From Anaeromonas sp052088025 (GTDB lineage Bacteria > Bacillota > Clostridia > Tissierellales > SIT17): 64,000 nucleotides of DNA. Location: positions 4,069 to 68,068 of the forward strand of contig NZ_JBQCYD010000008.1 in NCBI RefSeq assembly GCF_052088025.1. Direction: 5' to 3'. Below the pieces are notes generated by a model. That model made no database searches, was not told the DNA's origin, and worked only from the letters and a program-made list of their open reading frames with translations. Shown here piece by piece: positions 1 through 9,011 of this stretch. The translations under genes were made by a program, and so were the position numbers. Positions within the stretch are counted from its first letter, which is position 1, and the number at the start of each line of letters is the position of its first letter.

Positions 1-936
1 GGCTAACATGTATTTCCCGTTAACATCACCTATAGCATAAATGTTTTCTATATTTGTTCTCATATTTTCATCTGTTAAAATACCTTTTTTATATTTTTTG
101 ATATCAATATTTTCAAGTCCCTTCATATTTGGAACCCTACCTATACTTGTAAGTATCTTATCAGCTTCATATATTTTTTCTTTATCTTTAACTATGGCAG
201 TAATTTTTCCATTTTCTATTTTCTTAATATCACAATTATATATTATTTTCACGCCATCTTTTTTGAGAATTCTAGTCATCTTTTTGCTTATGTCATTATC
301 TATACTTCTTAATATTTTTTCAGAGCGATGTAAAATTGTAACTTCTACTCCAAGTGCATTGTATAAAGTTGCAAACTCTACAGCTATAACTCCTCCACCT
401 AATATCACAAGTTTTTTAGGTAATTCATCTAAATCTATTACACCTTTACTTGTAACAATAAACCCATTATCCATAGATTCTTTAAATCCTTCTATATTAG
501 GTATCCTAGGAGAAGAACCTGTTGATATGATTATATTTTTTGCACTGATCTTTTCATCATTTATCTCTATAGTATTTTTATCTACTATATTAGCAAACCC
601 ATCATATATGTCTACACCATTTTTTTTAAGAAGAGTTTCTACTCCTCCAGTTAATTGATTTACTACTTGATCTTTCCTAGATTTCATGTTTTCCCAATTT
701 ATTTTCACATTGGATTTGTCTTCTAAATCTATCCCATATTTCTCTGAATTCATCATATATTTATACACTTTAGCACTTTTAAGCAGTGTTTTAGTTGGTA
801 TACAACCCCAGTTTAAGCATACTCCACCTATATTTCCATCTTCTATTATAGCTGTTTTTGCTCCCATCTGAGCTGCCTTTATAGCAGCTACATATCCTCC
901 AGGCCCTCCACCAATTACTGCAATATCATAACTCAT
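1..936 (-). CDS. lpdA: dihydrolipoyl dehydrogenase (E3), partial at window edge
   Basis: This gene encodes the flavoprotein that re-oxidises the lipoyl arm of the dehydrogenase complex with NAD+. The N-terminal 312 codons are present; the C-terminal dimerisation part lies beyond base 1. The start ATG is at 936, preceded by GGAGTG. Visible features are the FAD-binding GGGPGG at residues 9-14, the redox disulfide in GGVCLNWGCIP (C40 and C45), a second dinucleotide fold (LGGGVIAVEF, about residue 180) and IYAIGDVNGKYMLA at the edge. It starts 11 bp after the stop of pdhC, so it is the last visible gene of the pdhABC operon. Confidence 0.93.
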   Translation of the reverse strand, partial: MSYDIAVIGGGPGGYVAAIKAAQMGAKTAIIEDGNIGGVCLNWGCIPTKTLLKSAKVYKYMMNSEKYGIDLEDKSNVKINWENMKSRKDQVVNQLTGGVETLLKKNGVDIYDGFANIVDKNTIEINDEKISAKNIIISTGSSPRIPNIEGFKESMDNGFIVTSKGVIDLDELPKKLVILGGGVIAVEFATLYNALGVEVTILHRSEKILRSIDNDISKKMTRILKKDGVKIIYNCDIKKIENGKITAIVKDKEKIYEADKILTSIGRVPNMKGLENIDIKKYKKGILTDENMRTNIENIYAIGDVNGKYMLA

Positions 937-947
937 ATTTTCCACTC

Positions 948-2282
948 CTAACTTAGTAATAATAGCATAGGATCTTGCAAGAATTCTTTTACTTTATTTA
1001 AAAATCTACCTGCATCTGCTCCATCTACTATTCTATGATCTATACTTAATGAAATAGGTACTAGATCTCTTATAACTATCTCTCCATCAATAACTACTGG
1101 TTTTTTCGTTATTCTACCAATACCAATTATTGCTGCTTCTGGATATTTTATAACAGGTACCCCATAACTAGATCCAACTGCACCATAATTTGTTATAGAA
1201 AAAGTTCCTCCTCGCAAATCATCTAATGATATTTTTCTATCTTGAGATCTTTCTATTAAATCATTCATCTCCTTTGATATTTCTAAGATGCCTTTTTTAT
1301 CTGCATCTTTAACTACTGGTACCATGAGTCCTTCAGGAGTATCTACTGCTATTCCTATATTATAATATTTCTTATATACTATCTCTTCATTTTCCATGTC
1401 ATAACTAGCATTTAATACAGGGTATTCCTTTAGGGCAAGTGTTACTGCCTTAATTACAAATGGCATGTATGTTAGTTTGATATCTTGTTTTTCTGCTATC
1501 ATTTTTTGTTCTTTTCTAAGTTTTACTAGCTCAGTTACATCAAAATCATCCATTGAAGTAGCATGTGGGATTACTGATTTTGAAAGAATCATGTTTTCTG
1601 CTATAGTTTTTCTCATTTTAGATACTTTAACTCTTTCTACTTCACCATCTATTTTAATCTCAGGTATATCTATATTACTCTTATAAGATTTATTATCTGA
1701 TTCTTTTTTAGTATCTTTTATATTATCTTCTTTTTTATTTGATTTTTCTTTGTCACTAGCTTTATATATGTCATCTTTCATAACCCTACCATTTGCTCCA
1801 CTACCTGTTAGAGTATTAATATCTATTCCTAAATCTTTTGCAAGTTTTCTAGCTACAGGTGTTGCAAGTATTTTCTTTTTGGAATTACTATCTTCTTTTT
1901 GATCTTTTTCATCACTTGAGTCTATTACATCTTCTCCTACTTCTAATGCACCTACAACTCCAGCCATATCTTTGCCTTCATCTACTGTTTCTGTTTTAGT
2001 AGTTTCTTTTTCTTCCTTTTTATCTTCTTTTGTGTTTTCATTTTCTCCACCATCATCTATTTCTATAACTACATCACCAACATGAATTGTATCTCCTTCT
2101 TCAGCTAGTAATTTACTTACTACTCCATCAACAGGAGATGGTATTTCTGCATTTACTTTATCTGTTTCTACTAAAAATAATGTATCTCCATCTTTTACCT
2201 TATCTCCTTCTTCAAACATCCATTTAAGGAGTTTACCTTCATGTATTCCTTCTCCAATATCTGCAAATTTAAATTTATACAT
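948..2282 (-). CDS. pdhC: pyruvate dehydrogenase E2, dihydrolipoamide acetyltransferase
   Basis: E2 core of the 2-oxoacid dehydrogenase complex, moving the acetyl group from lipoyl to CoA. One lipoyl domain occupies residues 1-76, with the lipoylated lysine K42 in ETDKV. A Glu/Lys-rich linker follows, then a peripheral-subunit-binding domain (about 136-175, ATPVARKLAKDLGID). The acyltransferase domain (about 215-444) ends with DHRIVDG, whose His416 is catalytic. At 444 aa it matches single-lipoyl-domain E2s of Firmicutes. It sits 14 bp after pdhB. The E1 subunits resemble Bacillus-type PDH, so pyruvate is the likelier substrate, but a branched-chain oxoacid is not excluded. Confidence 0.9.
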   Translation of the reverse strand: MYKFKFADIGEGIHEGKLLKWMFEEGDKVKDGDTLFLVETDKVNAEIPSPVDGVVSKLLAEEGDTIHVGDVVIEIDDGGENENTKEDKKEEKETTKTETVDEGKDMAGVVGALEVGEDVIDSSDEKDQKEDSNSKKKILATPVARKLAKDLGIDINTLTGSGANGRVMKDDIYKASDKEKSNKKEDNIKDTKKESDNKSYKSNIDIPEIKIDGEVERVKVSKMRKTIAENMILSKSVIPHATSMDDFDVTELVKLRKEQKMIAEKQDIKLTYMPFVIKAVTLALKEYPVLNASYDMENEEIVYKKYYNIGIAVDTPEGLMVPVVKDADKKGILEISKEMNDLIERSQDRKISLDDLRGGTFSITNYGAVGSSYGVPVIKYPEAAIIGIGRITKKPVVIDGEIVIRDLVPISLSIDHRIVDGADAGRFLNKVKEFLQDPMLLLLS

Positions 2283-2296
2283 TTATAATCACCTCT

Positions 2297-3277
2297 CTAA
2301 TACTTAATTAGTTCTTTTATTTTATCTATTATTCTTCTTTCATCAACCATAAAGAAATGTTCAGACTTAGGTAGTGGTACTGTCACATCAAGCCCTGTAA
2401 CTCTAGATGGAGGTGCTTCTAAATAAAGAAATGCTCCTTCATTTACTATGGAAATTAATTCTGCACCAGGTCCAAATGATTTAACTGCCTCATGAACAAC
2501 TAAAAACCTACCTGTTTTTTTAACTGATTCTATTATAGTTTCTTTATCTATTGGTGATATTGTACGTAAATCTATTAACTCTACTGATATATCTTCCTTC
2601 TCTTCTAATGTTTTAATAGCCTTTTGTGTTTCACGAACCAAAGCTCCCCAAGCTACAACTGTAATATCTTCACCTTTTTTTACTACCTTTGCTTTTCCAA
2701 TAGGTATAGTATAGTCTTCTTCTGGTACTTCTTGCTTAAATGCCCTATAAATTCTCTTTGGTTCCATAAATATTACAGGATCCTCATCTCTTATTGCAGA
2801 AAGCATGAGTCCCTTACTATCATATGGAGTTGAAGGGATAACTACCTTAAGTCCTGGAATATGTGCAAATAATGTTTCAGGACTTTCTGAATGATGCTCA
2901 GGGGATCTTACTCCACCTCCATAAGGCATTCTAATTACCATAGGTAGATTATATCTTGAACGAGATCTATTTCTCATTCTTGCCACATGAGCTACTATTT
3001 GATTATATGCTGGAAGCATAAAACCAGAAAATTGAATTTCAACTACAGGTTTTAGTCCATTTATAGCCATACCTACAGCTGAACCTACAATTCCTGCTTC
3101 AGCTAAAGGTGTATCAAATACTCTTTTTTCACCGAACTTTTCTTGCAAGCCTTTGGTTGCTCTAAATACTCCACCTTCAAGTCCTGCATCTTCTCCATAT
3201 ACTACTATAGATTTATCTCTTTCCATTTCTTGTTCAAGTGCATATGTCAGTGCACTTATATTATTTAGTAATGGCAT
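2297..3277 (-). CDS. pdhB: pyruvate dehydrogenase E1 component, beta subunit
   Basis: Beta subunit of the thiamine-diphosphate E1 enzyme. The family features are EDAGLEGGVFRAT near residue 29, DTPLAEAGIVG near 55, and PYGGGVRSPEHHSESPE near 118, which contains the active-site histidines. The 326-aa length is typical. Its ATG overlaps the pdhA stop by one base (TAATG), showing translational coupling and equal E1 alpha/beta synthesis. The C-terminal transketolase-type domain (RTISPIDKETI onwards) is intact. Confidence 0.93.
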   Translation of the reverse strand: MPLLNNISALTYALEQEMERDKSIVVYGEDAGLEGGVFRATKGLQEKFGEKRVFDTPLAEAGIVGSAVGMAINGLKPVVEIQFSGFMLPAYNQIVAHVARMRNRSRSRYNLPMVIRMPYGGGVRSPEHHSESPETLFAHIPGLKVVIPSTPYDSKGLMLSAIRDEDPVIFMEPKRIYRAFKQEVPEEDYTIPIGKAKVVKKGEDITVVAWGALVRETQKAIKTLEEKEDISVELIDLRTISPIDKETIIESVKKTGRFLVVHEAVKSFGPGAELISIVNEGAFLYLEAPPSRVTGLDVTVPLPKSEHFFMVDERRIIDKIKELIKY

Positions 3278-4365
3278 TATTTTTCGCCTCCTTCAAAATA
3301 TTTCTTTTGACTTTCATATTGTTCCTCTAAATTAGGTGTCATTTCCTTATATGTGTGTTTAAATATATTTTCTAGCTCAGTATCAGAACCAATTTTTTCT
3401 ACTTTTTTAAATGTCTTAGTTATTTCATCAGAATATTCTTCTCTTAACTTTTCATCTTCTTCTTTTGACCATATTCCTTTATCTATTAAATATTTTTGAA
3501 AACGTGTGATTGGATCTTTTAATGCCCATTCCTCAACCTCTTCATCTTTTCTATATATAGTTGGGTCATCAGATGTAGTATGAGCACCAAGTCTATATGT
3601 TACTGCTTCAATAAGGGTAGGACCCTTACCATCTCTTGCTCTTTCAACTGCTTCTTTAGTTACAGCATACATTGCTAGGATATCGTTTCCATCAACTTGA
3701 ATACCTGGTATTCCATATGCAATAGCTTTTTGAGCTAATGTTTTAGATGCAGTTTGTTTGTGACGAGGAAGTGATATTGCCCATCCATTATTTTGAATTA
3801 CAAACACATTTGGCGTATTAAATACTCCTGCAAAGTTTAAAGCCTCATGGAACTCTCCTTCACTTGTTCCACCATCACCAACATATGCAAGAGTTACATC
3901 TTTTTCACCCTTTATATTTGAAGCCATACCAATTCCTACAGCATGAGGTAGTTGACTAGCTATAGGTACAACCATAGGTAATATTCTTTCATCTTCAGAA
4001 AATCCACTTCCCTCTTCATTTCCATACCAATAAAGGTAAAATTTCTCAAGTGAAGCTCCCTTATATAACCATGCACCTAATTCTCTAAATGCTGGTACTA
4101 ACCAATCTTCTTTTTTTGTTGCTGCAACTGAACCTATTTGAGCTGCTTCTTGACCTTTATTTGGTGCATAGGTAAGCATTCTTCCTTGCCTTTGATATTG
4201 AAGAGCTTTTGAATCTGCAATCCTTGTGAGTAACATAGTTTTATACATGTCTATTAATTTATTATCTTCTATTTCTGGAAGAATATCTTCCCTTATTATA
4301 TTTCCTTCCTTATCTAATACACTTATCATTTCATCCTCTAAAGGATTAAATTTATCTATTATCAT
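3277..4365 (-). CDS. pdhA: pyruvate dehydrogenase E1 component, alpha subunit
   Basis: Alpha subunit of E1, binding thiamine diphosphate and decarboxylating pyruvate. The ThDP motif runs from GDGGTSEGEFHEALN (about 165) to VIQNNGWAIS. The N-terminal RQGRMLTYAPNKGQEAAQ block resembles Bacillus PdhA more than branched-chain E1 alpha. The loop YRLGAHTTSDDPTIYR carries the usual conserved His. Start ATG at 4365 has AGGAGG 9 nt upstream. It is the first gene of pdhABC-lpdA; no regulator is adjacent. A TATAAT lies near 4393-4398, but no good -35 was found at the right spacing. Confidence 0.92.
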   Translation of the reverse strand: MIIDKFNPLEDEMISVLDKEGNIIREDILPEIEDNKLIDMYKTMLLTRIADSKALQYQRQGRMLTYAPNKGQEAAQIGSVAATKKEDWLVPAFRELGAWLYKGASLEKFYLYWYGNEEGSGFSEDERILPMVVPIASQLPHAVGIGMASNIKGEKDVTLAYVGDGGTSEGEFHEALNFAGVFNTPNVFVIQNNGWAISLPRHKQTASKTLAQKAIAYGIPGIQVDGNDILAMYAVTKEAVERARDGKGPTLIEAVTYRLGAHTTSDDPTIYRKDEEVEEWALKDPITRFQKYLIDKGIWSKEEDEKLREEYSDEITKTFKKVEKIGSDTELENIFKHTYKEMTPNLEEQYESQKKYFEGGEK

Positions 4366-4451
4366 GGATTTAAACCTCCTTATTATATTCTAATTATAAA
4401 ATACCCTATTACTTATAGTTTTAACAATATATTTAATTACATTAACGTAAA

Positions 4452-4481
4452 AAAGGAATAGATCAATTGATCTACTCCTTT
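4452..4481 (-). terminator. intrinsic terminator after pgcA
   Basis: The arms AAAGGAGTAGATCAA / TTGATCTATTCCTTT form a stem with one mismatch. It is followed on the minus strand by a run of seven T. It starts 4 bp after the pgcA stop and separates that gene from the pdh operon. Confidence 0.85.
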
Positions 4482-4485
4482 CTTA

Positions 4486-6210
4486 CTATTTTATACTGTT
4501 TAATTTATCTAATACATTTTCTTTTATATTTTCTACTTTCTTTTCTGCATCTTTTTTATCTTCACCTTTAGCATAAATATATATTTTAATCTTTGGCTCT
4601 GTTCCTGATGGTCTTATTGCATACCATGAACCATTATCCATTTCATATTTTAATGCATTAGTTTTTTCCATATCTATTTTTTCTTCGCTTTTATTTATTA
4701 AATCTTTTTTAATAGAATTTTCATAATCAGTAATATTTACTAATTTTGCTCCTTCTATTTCCTTTAGATATTCAGTTTGATATACATCCATCATTCTATT
4801 AATTCTCTCTTTTCCCTCTATGCCTTCTAGAACGAGTGAAAAAAGATCTTCACTATAGTAGCCATATTCTTCATAAATATCATCTAAAACTTCTAATAAA
4901 TTCTTGCCATTTTTATTATAATATGCAGCAGCTTCTGCAAATAACATTGCTGCTACTACTCCATCCTTATCTCTTACATAAGTATCATAAACATAACCTA
5001 TACTTTCTTCATATCCAAATATAAATGTTTTTTCTCCAGTTTTTTCAAACTCATTTGCCTTAGCACAAATGTTTTTAAATCCTGTAAGAGTATTTAAAGT
5101 TTCTACGCCTAAAGACTCAGCTATAGCTTTACCTAGATCTCCAGTAACTATTGATTTTACAATTACTCCATCAGAAGGTAATTTATCATTTTCTTTTAAT
5201 CCCTCTAAAATATATTTTATAAGTATTGCACCAGTTTGATTTCCATTTATAGCGATGTATTCACCGCCATTATCCTTTATCATAGCAGCCATTCTATCAC
5301 AATCTGGATCTGTTGCTATCAATATATCTGCATTTTTTTCTTTTCCTAATTTTATAGCTAATTTAAATGCTTTAGTATCTTCAGGATTTGGATAGCCGAC
5401 AGTTGCAAATGTTGGATCTGGCTTAGCTTGTTCTTCTACTACATATACATTTTTAAAACCACATTCATCTAATACACGTGTTACTGGAACGTATCCTGTA
5501 CCATTAAGTGGAGTATATACTATTTTTATATCTTTATTTACATCACTTCTTATAGAAGAATCTTTTACGTTTCCAATATATTCATCATCCACATCTTTAC
5601 CTATAATTTGAAGTAATCCTTTTTCCTTAGCTTCATTTTCATCCATTGTTTTTATAGCTGCAATATCATCAATTTCCGCAATTTTTTCAGTTACTCTTTT
5701 AGCTATATCTGATAATATCTGACTTCCCTCTTCCCAGTAGACCTTATATCCATTATATTCTTTTGGGTTATGACTTGCTGTTACTACTATACCTGCTTGA
5801 GTTTTAAACTTTCTAACAGCATATGAAAGTTCAGGTGTAGGTCTAATTCCTTCAAATAGATATGCCTTTACTCCATTTTCTGCAAGTACAAGGGATGCAA
5901 TTTTTGCAAATTCATCGGATTTATGTCTTACATCATATGCAATTGCAACACCTTTTCTGCAAGCTTCACTCCCCTCTTCTTTTATTACTTCTGCAAGAGC
6001 TTTTGTTGTAAGTGCTATCACATATTTATTCATTCTATTTGTACCTGCACCCATTTTCCCGCGTAATCCTGCTGTACCAAATGCAAGGTCAGTATAAAAT
6101 CTTTCTTCTATTTCTTCTTTATCATTCTCTATGCTTCTTAATTCTTTTTTAGTTTCTTCATCAATATTTTCATTTTCAAGCCACTCATTATACTTATTTA
6201 AATATTCCAT
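4486..6210 (-). CDS. pgcA: phosphoglucomutase / phosphomannomutase (alpha-D-phosphohexomutase)
   Basis: Interconverts glucose 1-phosphate and glucose 6-phosphate, linking glycogen/maltodextrin phosphorolysis to glycolysis. The four family signatures are present: the phosphoserine loop VVTASHNPKEYNGYK (S146), metal-binding DPDCDRM near residue 300, sugar-binding GYEESIGY near 400 and phosphate-binding RPSGTEPKIKIY near 530. The 574 aa length fits the long PgcA type of Bacillus. It is monocistronic: the upstream region is free and a terminator follows. GlgP at 9-11.4 kb produces its substrate. Confidence 0.93.
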   Translation of the reverse strand: MEYLNKYNEWLENENIDEETKKELRSIENDKEEIEERFYTDLAFGTAGLRGKMGAGTNRMNKYVIALTTKALAEVIKEEGSEACRKGVAIAYDVRHKSDEFAKIASLVLAENGVKAYLFEGIRPTPELSYAVRKFKTQAGIVVTASHNPKEYNGYKVYWEEGSQILSDIAKRVTEKIAEIDDIAAIKTMDENEAKEKGLLQIIGKDVDDEYIGNVKDSSIRSDVNKDIKIVYTPLNGTGYVPVTRVLDECGFKNVYVVEEQAKPDPTFATVGYPNPEDTKAFKLAIKLGKEKNADILIATDPDCDRMAAMIKDNGGEYIAINGNQTGAILIKYILEGLKENDKLPSDGVIVKSIVTGDLGKAIAESLGVETLNTLTGFKNICAKANEFEKTGEKTFIFGYEESIGYVYDTYVRDKDGVVAAMLFAEAAAYYNKNGKNLLEVLDDIYEEYGYYSEDLFSLVLEGIEGKERINRMMDVYQTEYLKEIEGAKLVNITDYENSIKKDLINKSEEKIDMEKTNALKYEMDNGSWYAIRPSGTEPKIKIYIYAKGEDKKDAEKKVENIKENVLDKLNSIK

Positions 6211-6279
6211 TTCCTCACCTTCCTATATGTATTTATACTTATTCTAATTTTACCCTATTATTCATAATTAATCAAAAAA

Positions 6280-6306
6280 ATAACTACAATCATTGTTGTA
6301 GTTATT
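6280..6306 (-). terminator. intrinsic terminator overlapping the stop of the UPF0316 gene
   Basis: The stem ATAACTACAA...TTGTAGTTAT overlaps the TAA at 6302-6304. A T-run follows on the minus strand. Confidence 0.8.
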
Positions 6307-6808
6307 TTCTTATTCCAAATCCTCCATATATAACCTTAGTATCATTTACTGAAATCACAGCAGGTATATTTGTTTCATCTATAAGTTTTAAAATTTCACC
6401 TCTTCTTCTTCTTTTAGCATGAATTATAAGTAAATTTTTTTCCTTTTCAATTCCTTCTGCATCTATTACAGTTACACCTATCTTTTTATTTCTCAAAATA
6501 TCTGCAAGTTTTCTACCATTATCTCCTGTAGCTATGATATTTATAGTCATAAGTCCTATAGCTAGTTTTTCCTCTATAAAAGATCCAAGATAGTTTCCAC
6601 ATGCAAAACCTAATGAATAAGCAACCATTCTAAGGGGATCGTCTTGTATTCCATCTAATACATTTCCAATTAGAAAAAGCCAAATTACTACTTCAATAAA
6701 GCCTATTATCGAACCATATATTTTTTCACCCTTAGTTATAAAAACAACCCTAAGTGTCATAAATGCCACTTCAATAATCTTAGCAAAAAATATAAATAAA
6801 TAATACAT
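6302..6808 (-). CDS. UPF0316 family membrane protein (DUF5698 + DUF2179)
   Basis: A 168-aa protein of the widely conserved UPF0316 family, function not established. Three hydrophobic segments (about residues 2-22, 32-50 and 60-80) are followed by a cytoplasmic DUF2179 domain (about 90-168) containing KKIGVTVIDAEG, the basic patch KRRRRGEILKLID and the C-terminal VIYGGFGIRK. DUF2179-type domains occur in small-ligand-sensing membrane proteins, so a sensory role is possible but unproven. A GGAGAT site precedes the ATG. It appears to be transcribed alone. Confidence 0.85.
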   Translation of the reverse strand: MYYLFIFFAKIIEVAFMTLRVVFITKGEKIYGSIIGFIEVVIWLFLIGNVLDGIQDDPLRMVAYSLGFACGNYLGSFIEEKLAIGLMTINIIATGDNGRKLADILRNKKIGVTVIDAEGIEKEKNLLIIHAKRRRRGEILKLIDETNIPAVISVNDTKVIYGGFGIRK

Positions 6809-6898
6809 TTATTATCTCCTTTATATAAATTTTTTTGAAACTACCATTATTGAATTATATCACTCTAATTAAATAAATCAATATAAATTATTTGAATT

Positions 6899-7477
6899 TT
6901 ATATTGATTTAGAATTTTTCTCAATTATTTCTTGAGCTACTTTTTCTATGCTTATGCATCTATTCATACTTTCTCTTCTAATTATACTATATGATTCTTC
7001 TTCTGTTATATTTAATTTTTTCATTAACATTCTTTTTGCCTTATCTATATTTTTGCGAGAGTTGATTTCAATCTCTAAATCATTTACTTTCCTTTTTAAA
7101 TTATTTATCTTATTTGAATTAATAAGAGCAAAATCTATTATTTGATATAAATTTTCACCTATTATAGGTTTTTTTATATAGGCATATAATTTCATTTTTT
7201 CTATTTCATTTAAAAAAACTGCATCTACCTTACTTGTCATATAAATAACCGTAGAAATATTATCTTTTTCTATTATTTTACCTACTTCAATGCTATTCAT
7301 TCCCCATAAATTTAAATCTAAAATAACAAGTTCTGGATAAATACTTCTAGCAAGTCTTAGTGCTTCTAATCCATTAGTAGCTTCATAAACTTGAAAACTT
7401 CTTTTTAAAAGAAGTTTTTTTATATTTGTCCTAATATATTCACTACTATCACATATTAAAATGCGACCTTTAGACAT
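6899..7477 (-). CDS. ANTAR-domain response regulator, probable glnA antiterminator
   Basis: A 192-aa response regulator. The receiver domain (1-120) has phosphoacceptor D54 in LVILDLNLWG, plus MTSK and IKKP. A short coiled coil (about 125-140) and an ANTAR RNA-binding domain (about 130-190; KAKRMLMKKLNITEEESYSI) follow. ANTAR proteins bind nascent RNA and prevent termination. It lies 60 bp downstream of glnA on the same strand, as in several clostridia where the glnA-linked regulator acts by antitermination. The glnA leader carries a terminator it could act on. No partner histidine kinase is seen nearby. Confidence 0.9.
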   Translation of the reverse strand: MSKGRILICDSSEYIRTNIKKLLLKRSFQVYEATNGLEALRLARSIYPELVILDLNLWGMNSIEVGKIIEKDNISTVIYMTSKVDAVFLNEIEKMKLYAYIKKPIIGENLYQIIDFALINSNKINNLKRKVNDLEIEINSRKNIDKAKRMLMKKLNITEEESYSIIRRESMNRCISIEKVAQEIIEKNSKSI

Positions 7478-7537
7478 CTAATCACTCCAGAAAATTAAGT
7501 ATGTACTCATTATATTTACAAAATATATTTTTTACAA

Positions 7538-8869
7538 CTAAAATTTTCTTAAATATCTTGAAACTTCCCAAGTTGATACAAATTTAGAATACTCATTCCA
7601 TTCATATATTCCTGCATCAATTACTCTTTTATATAAATGATTTCCTAAAGCCTCTTTCATATAATCATCCTTAGCAAATTCAATCAGAGCTTCTTTTAGA
7701 TTTGTAGGTAATCTATCTATACCCTGATCTTTTAAATCTTTTTCTTTCATATCATATAAATTATTTTTTATTCCATTGCTAGGTTTTATATTATCTTTTA
7801 TTCCATCTAGTCCTGATTTTAATGTGACAGCTAATGCTAGATATGGATTAGCTGATGGGTCTGGACTTCTAAGCTCTATTCTGGTTGAATCACCCTTTTT
7901 TGAAGGTATTCTTATAAGCGGACTTCTATTTCCTTCAGCCCAAGCTATCATAACAGGTGCTTCATATCCTGGTACTAATCTCTTATATGAGTTTACTGTG
8001 GGATTAGTTATGGCTGTAAAAGCTTTGGCATGTTTTATAAGTCCACCTAAAAAATTATATGCTATAGTTTTAAATTTCATCTTATCATCTTTATCATAAA
8101 AAGCATTTTTCCCATCTAAATGAGCCAAAGAAATATTTAAATGCATTCCAGAACCTGCCATATTACTTTTAGGTTTAGGCATAAAAGTAGCATGAAGTCC
8201 ATGTCTTTGAGCTACAATCCTTACTACCATTTTAAAGGTCATTATATTATCAGCAGTAGTTATGGCATCTGCATATTCAAAATCTATTTCATGCTGTCCT
8301 GGAGCATTTTCATGATGTGAAGCTTCTATATTAAATCCCATCTTTTTAAGAGTTATAATCATATCTTTTCTAGCATTTCCACCTAAATCTGCTGGAGCTA
8401 AGTCAAAATATCCTGCATTATCATGAGTATTTAAAGATGGTTCACCCTTTTCGTCTGTATGAAACAAGAAAAATTCACATTCAGGACCGACATTCATAGT
8501 ATATCCTATTTCTTTAGCTTCATTTACTATTTTCTTTAATCTATTTCTAGGACAACCTTCAAATGGTCTACCATCTGAATTATATACATCACATATAAAT
8601 CTTGCTTCCTTGTGTTCTCCTGACCATGGAAATATTCTAAAGGTATCTAAATCCGGTCTTAAGTACATATCAGATTCTTCAATTCTCACAAAACCATCTA
8701 TGGAAGATCCATCAAACATTATTTCATTATCAAGTGCTTTTTCAAGTTGCTCTGAAGTAATAGAAATATTTTTCATGACTCCCATTATATCTGTAAATTG
8801 TAAATGAATAAATTCTACTTCTTCTTTTTCCACTTCCTCTAATAATTGTTCCTTGGTATACTTTGACAA
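7538..8869 (-). CDS. glnA: glutamine synthetase, type I (GSI-alpha)
   Basis: ATP-dependent synthesis of glutamine from glutamate and ammonia. I place the start at the TTG at 8869: it has GGAGGAG 5 nt upstream, begins LSKYTKEQLLEEV and gives 443 aa, the usual GSI-alpha size. The open frame extends to an ATG at 8947, but that runs through the leader hairpin. Family features are MFDGSSIDGF, NVGPECEFFLF, the ATP/metal loop ending GSGMHLNISL, and NRSPLIRIP. The Tyr adenylylation loop of GSI-beta is not evident. The C-terminal STWEVSRYLRKF contains the conserved Arg used in feedback and GlnR interactions in Firmicutes GS. Confidence 0.95.
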   Translation of the reverse strand: MSKYTKEQLLEEVEKEEVEFIHLQFTDIMGVMKNISITSEQLEKALDNEIMFDGSSIDGFVRIEESDMYLRPDLDTFRIFPWSGEHKEARFICDVYNSDGRPFEGCPRNRLKKIVNEAKEIGYTMNVGPECEFFLFHTDEKGEPSLNTHDNAGYFDLAPADLGGNARKDMIITLKKMGFNIEASHHENAPGQHEIDFEYADAITTADNIMTFKMVVRIVAQRHGLHATFMPKPKSNMAGSGMHLNISLAHLDGKNAFYDKDDKMKFKTIAYNFLGGLIKHAKAFTAITNPTVNSYKRLVPGYEAPVMIAWAEGNRSPLIRIPSKKGDSTRIELRSPDPSANPYLALAVTLKSGLDGIKDNIKPSNGIKNNLYDMKEKDLKDQGIDRLPTNLKEALIEFAKDDYMKEALGNHLYKRVIDAGIYEWNEYSKFVSTWEVSRYLRKF

Positions 8870-8890
8870 ATAAACTCCTCCTATTTTAGC

Positions 8891-8961
8891 AATAAAAAAT
8901 GCGTCCAAATTATAAGGGTTATATACCCCTAATAATTTGGACGCCATTGCCCTTTTTTATT
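8891..8961 (-). promoter_or_regulatory. glnA leader: intrinsic terminator / antitermination site
   Basis: On the minus strand, a 13-bp perfect stem GCGTCCAAATTAT / ATAATTTGGACGC (8901-8944) encloses a smaller GGG/CCC hairpin. A T-rich tract (ATTTTTTATT) follows, 6-16 nt before the glnA ribosome binding site. This is an intrinsic terminator placed before the start codon. Upstream AATAAAAAA (8953-8961) is complementary to the U-tract segment UUUUUUAUU (8891-8899), so another fold is possible. The adjacent ANTAR protein suggests regulated antitermination. The usual tandem hexaloop ANTAR motif is not obvious to me. Confidence 0.75.
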
Positions 8962-8974
8962 TTTTTCTAAATAT

Positions 8975-9003
8975 ATTATAAAACTAAATATTTAATTTTG
9001 CAA
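8975..9003 (-). promoter_or_regulatory. sigma-A-type promoter of glnA
   Basis: Minus-strand -35 TTGCAA (8998-9003), 17-nt spacer, and perfect -10 TATAAT (8975-8980). Transcription would start near 8968, just before the leader terminator. Confidence 0.8.
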
Positions 9004-9011
9004 GAAGTTTA

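Noticed and set aside
41..871. Two plus-strand open frames rich in Ile, Phe and Ser
   Set aside because: Antisense to lpdA, whose minus-strand frame shows FAD and disulfide motifs.
8870..8947. Upstream extension of glnA to an ATG at 8947
   Set aside because: The extension translates the leader terminator hairpin, has no family similarity and lacks a ribosome site; TTG 8869 fits better.
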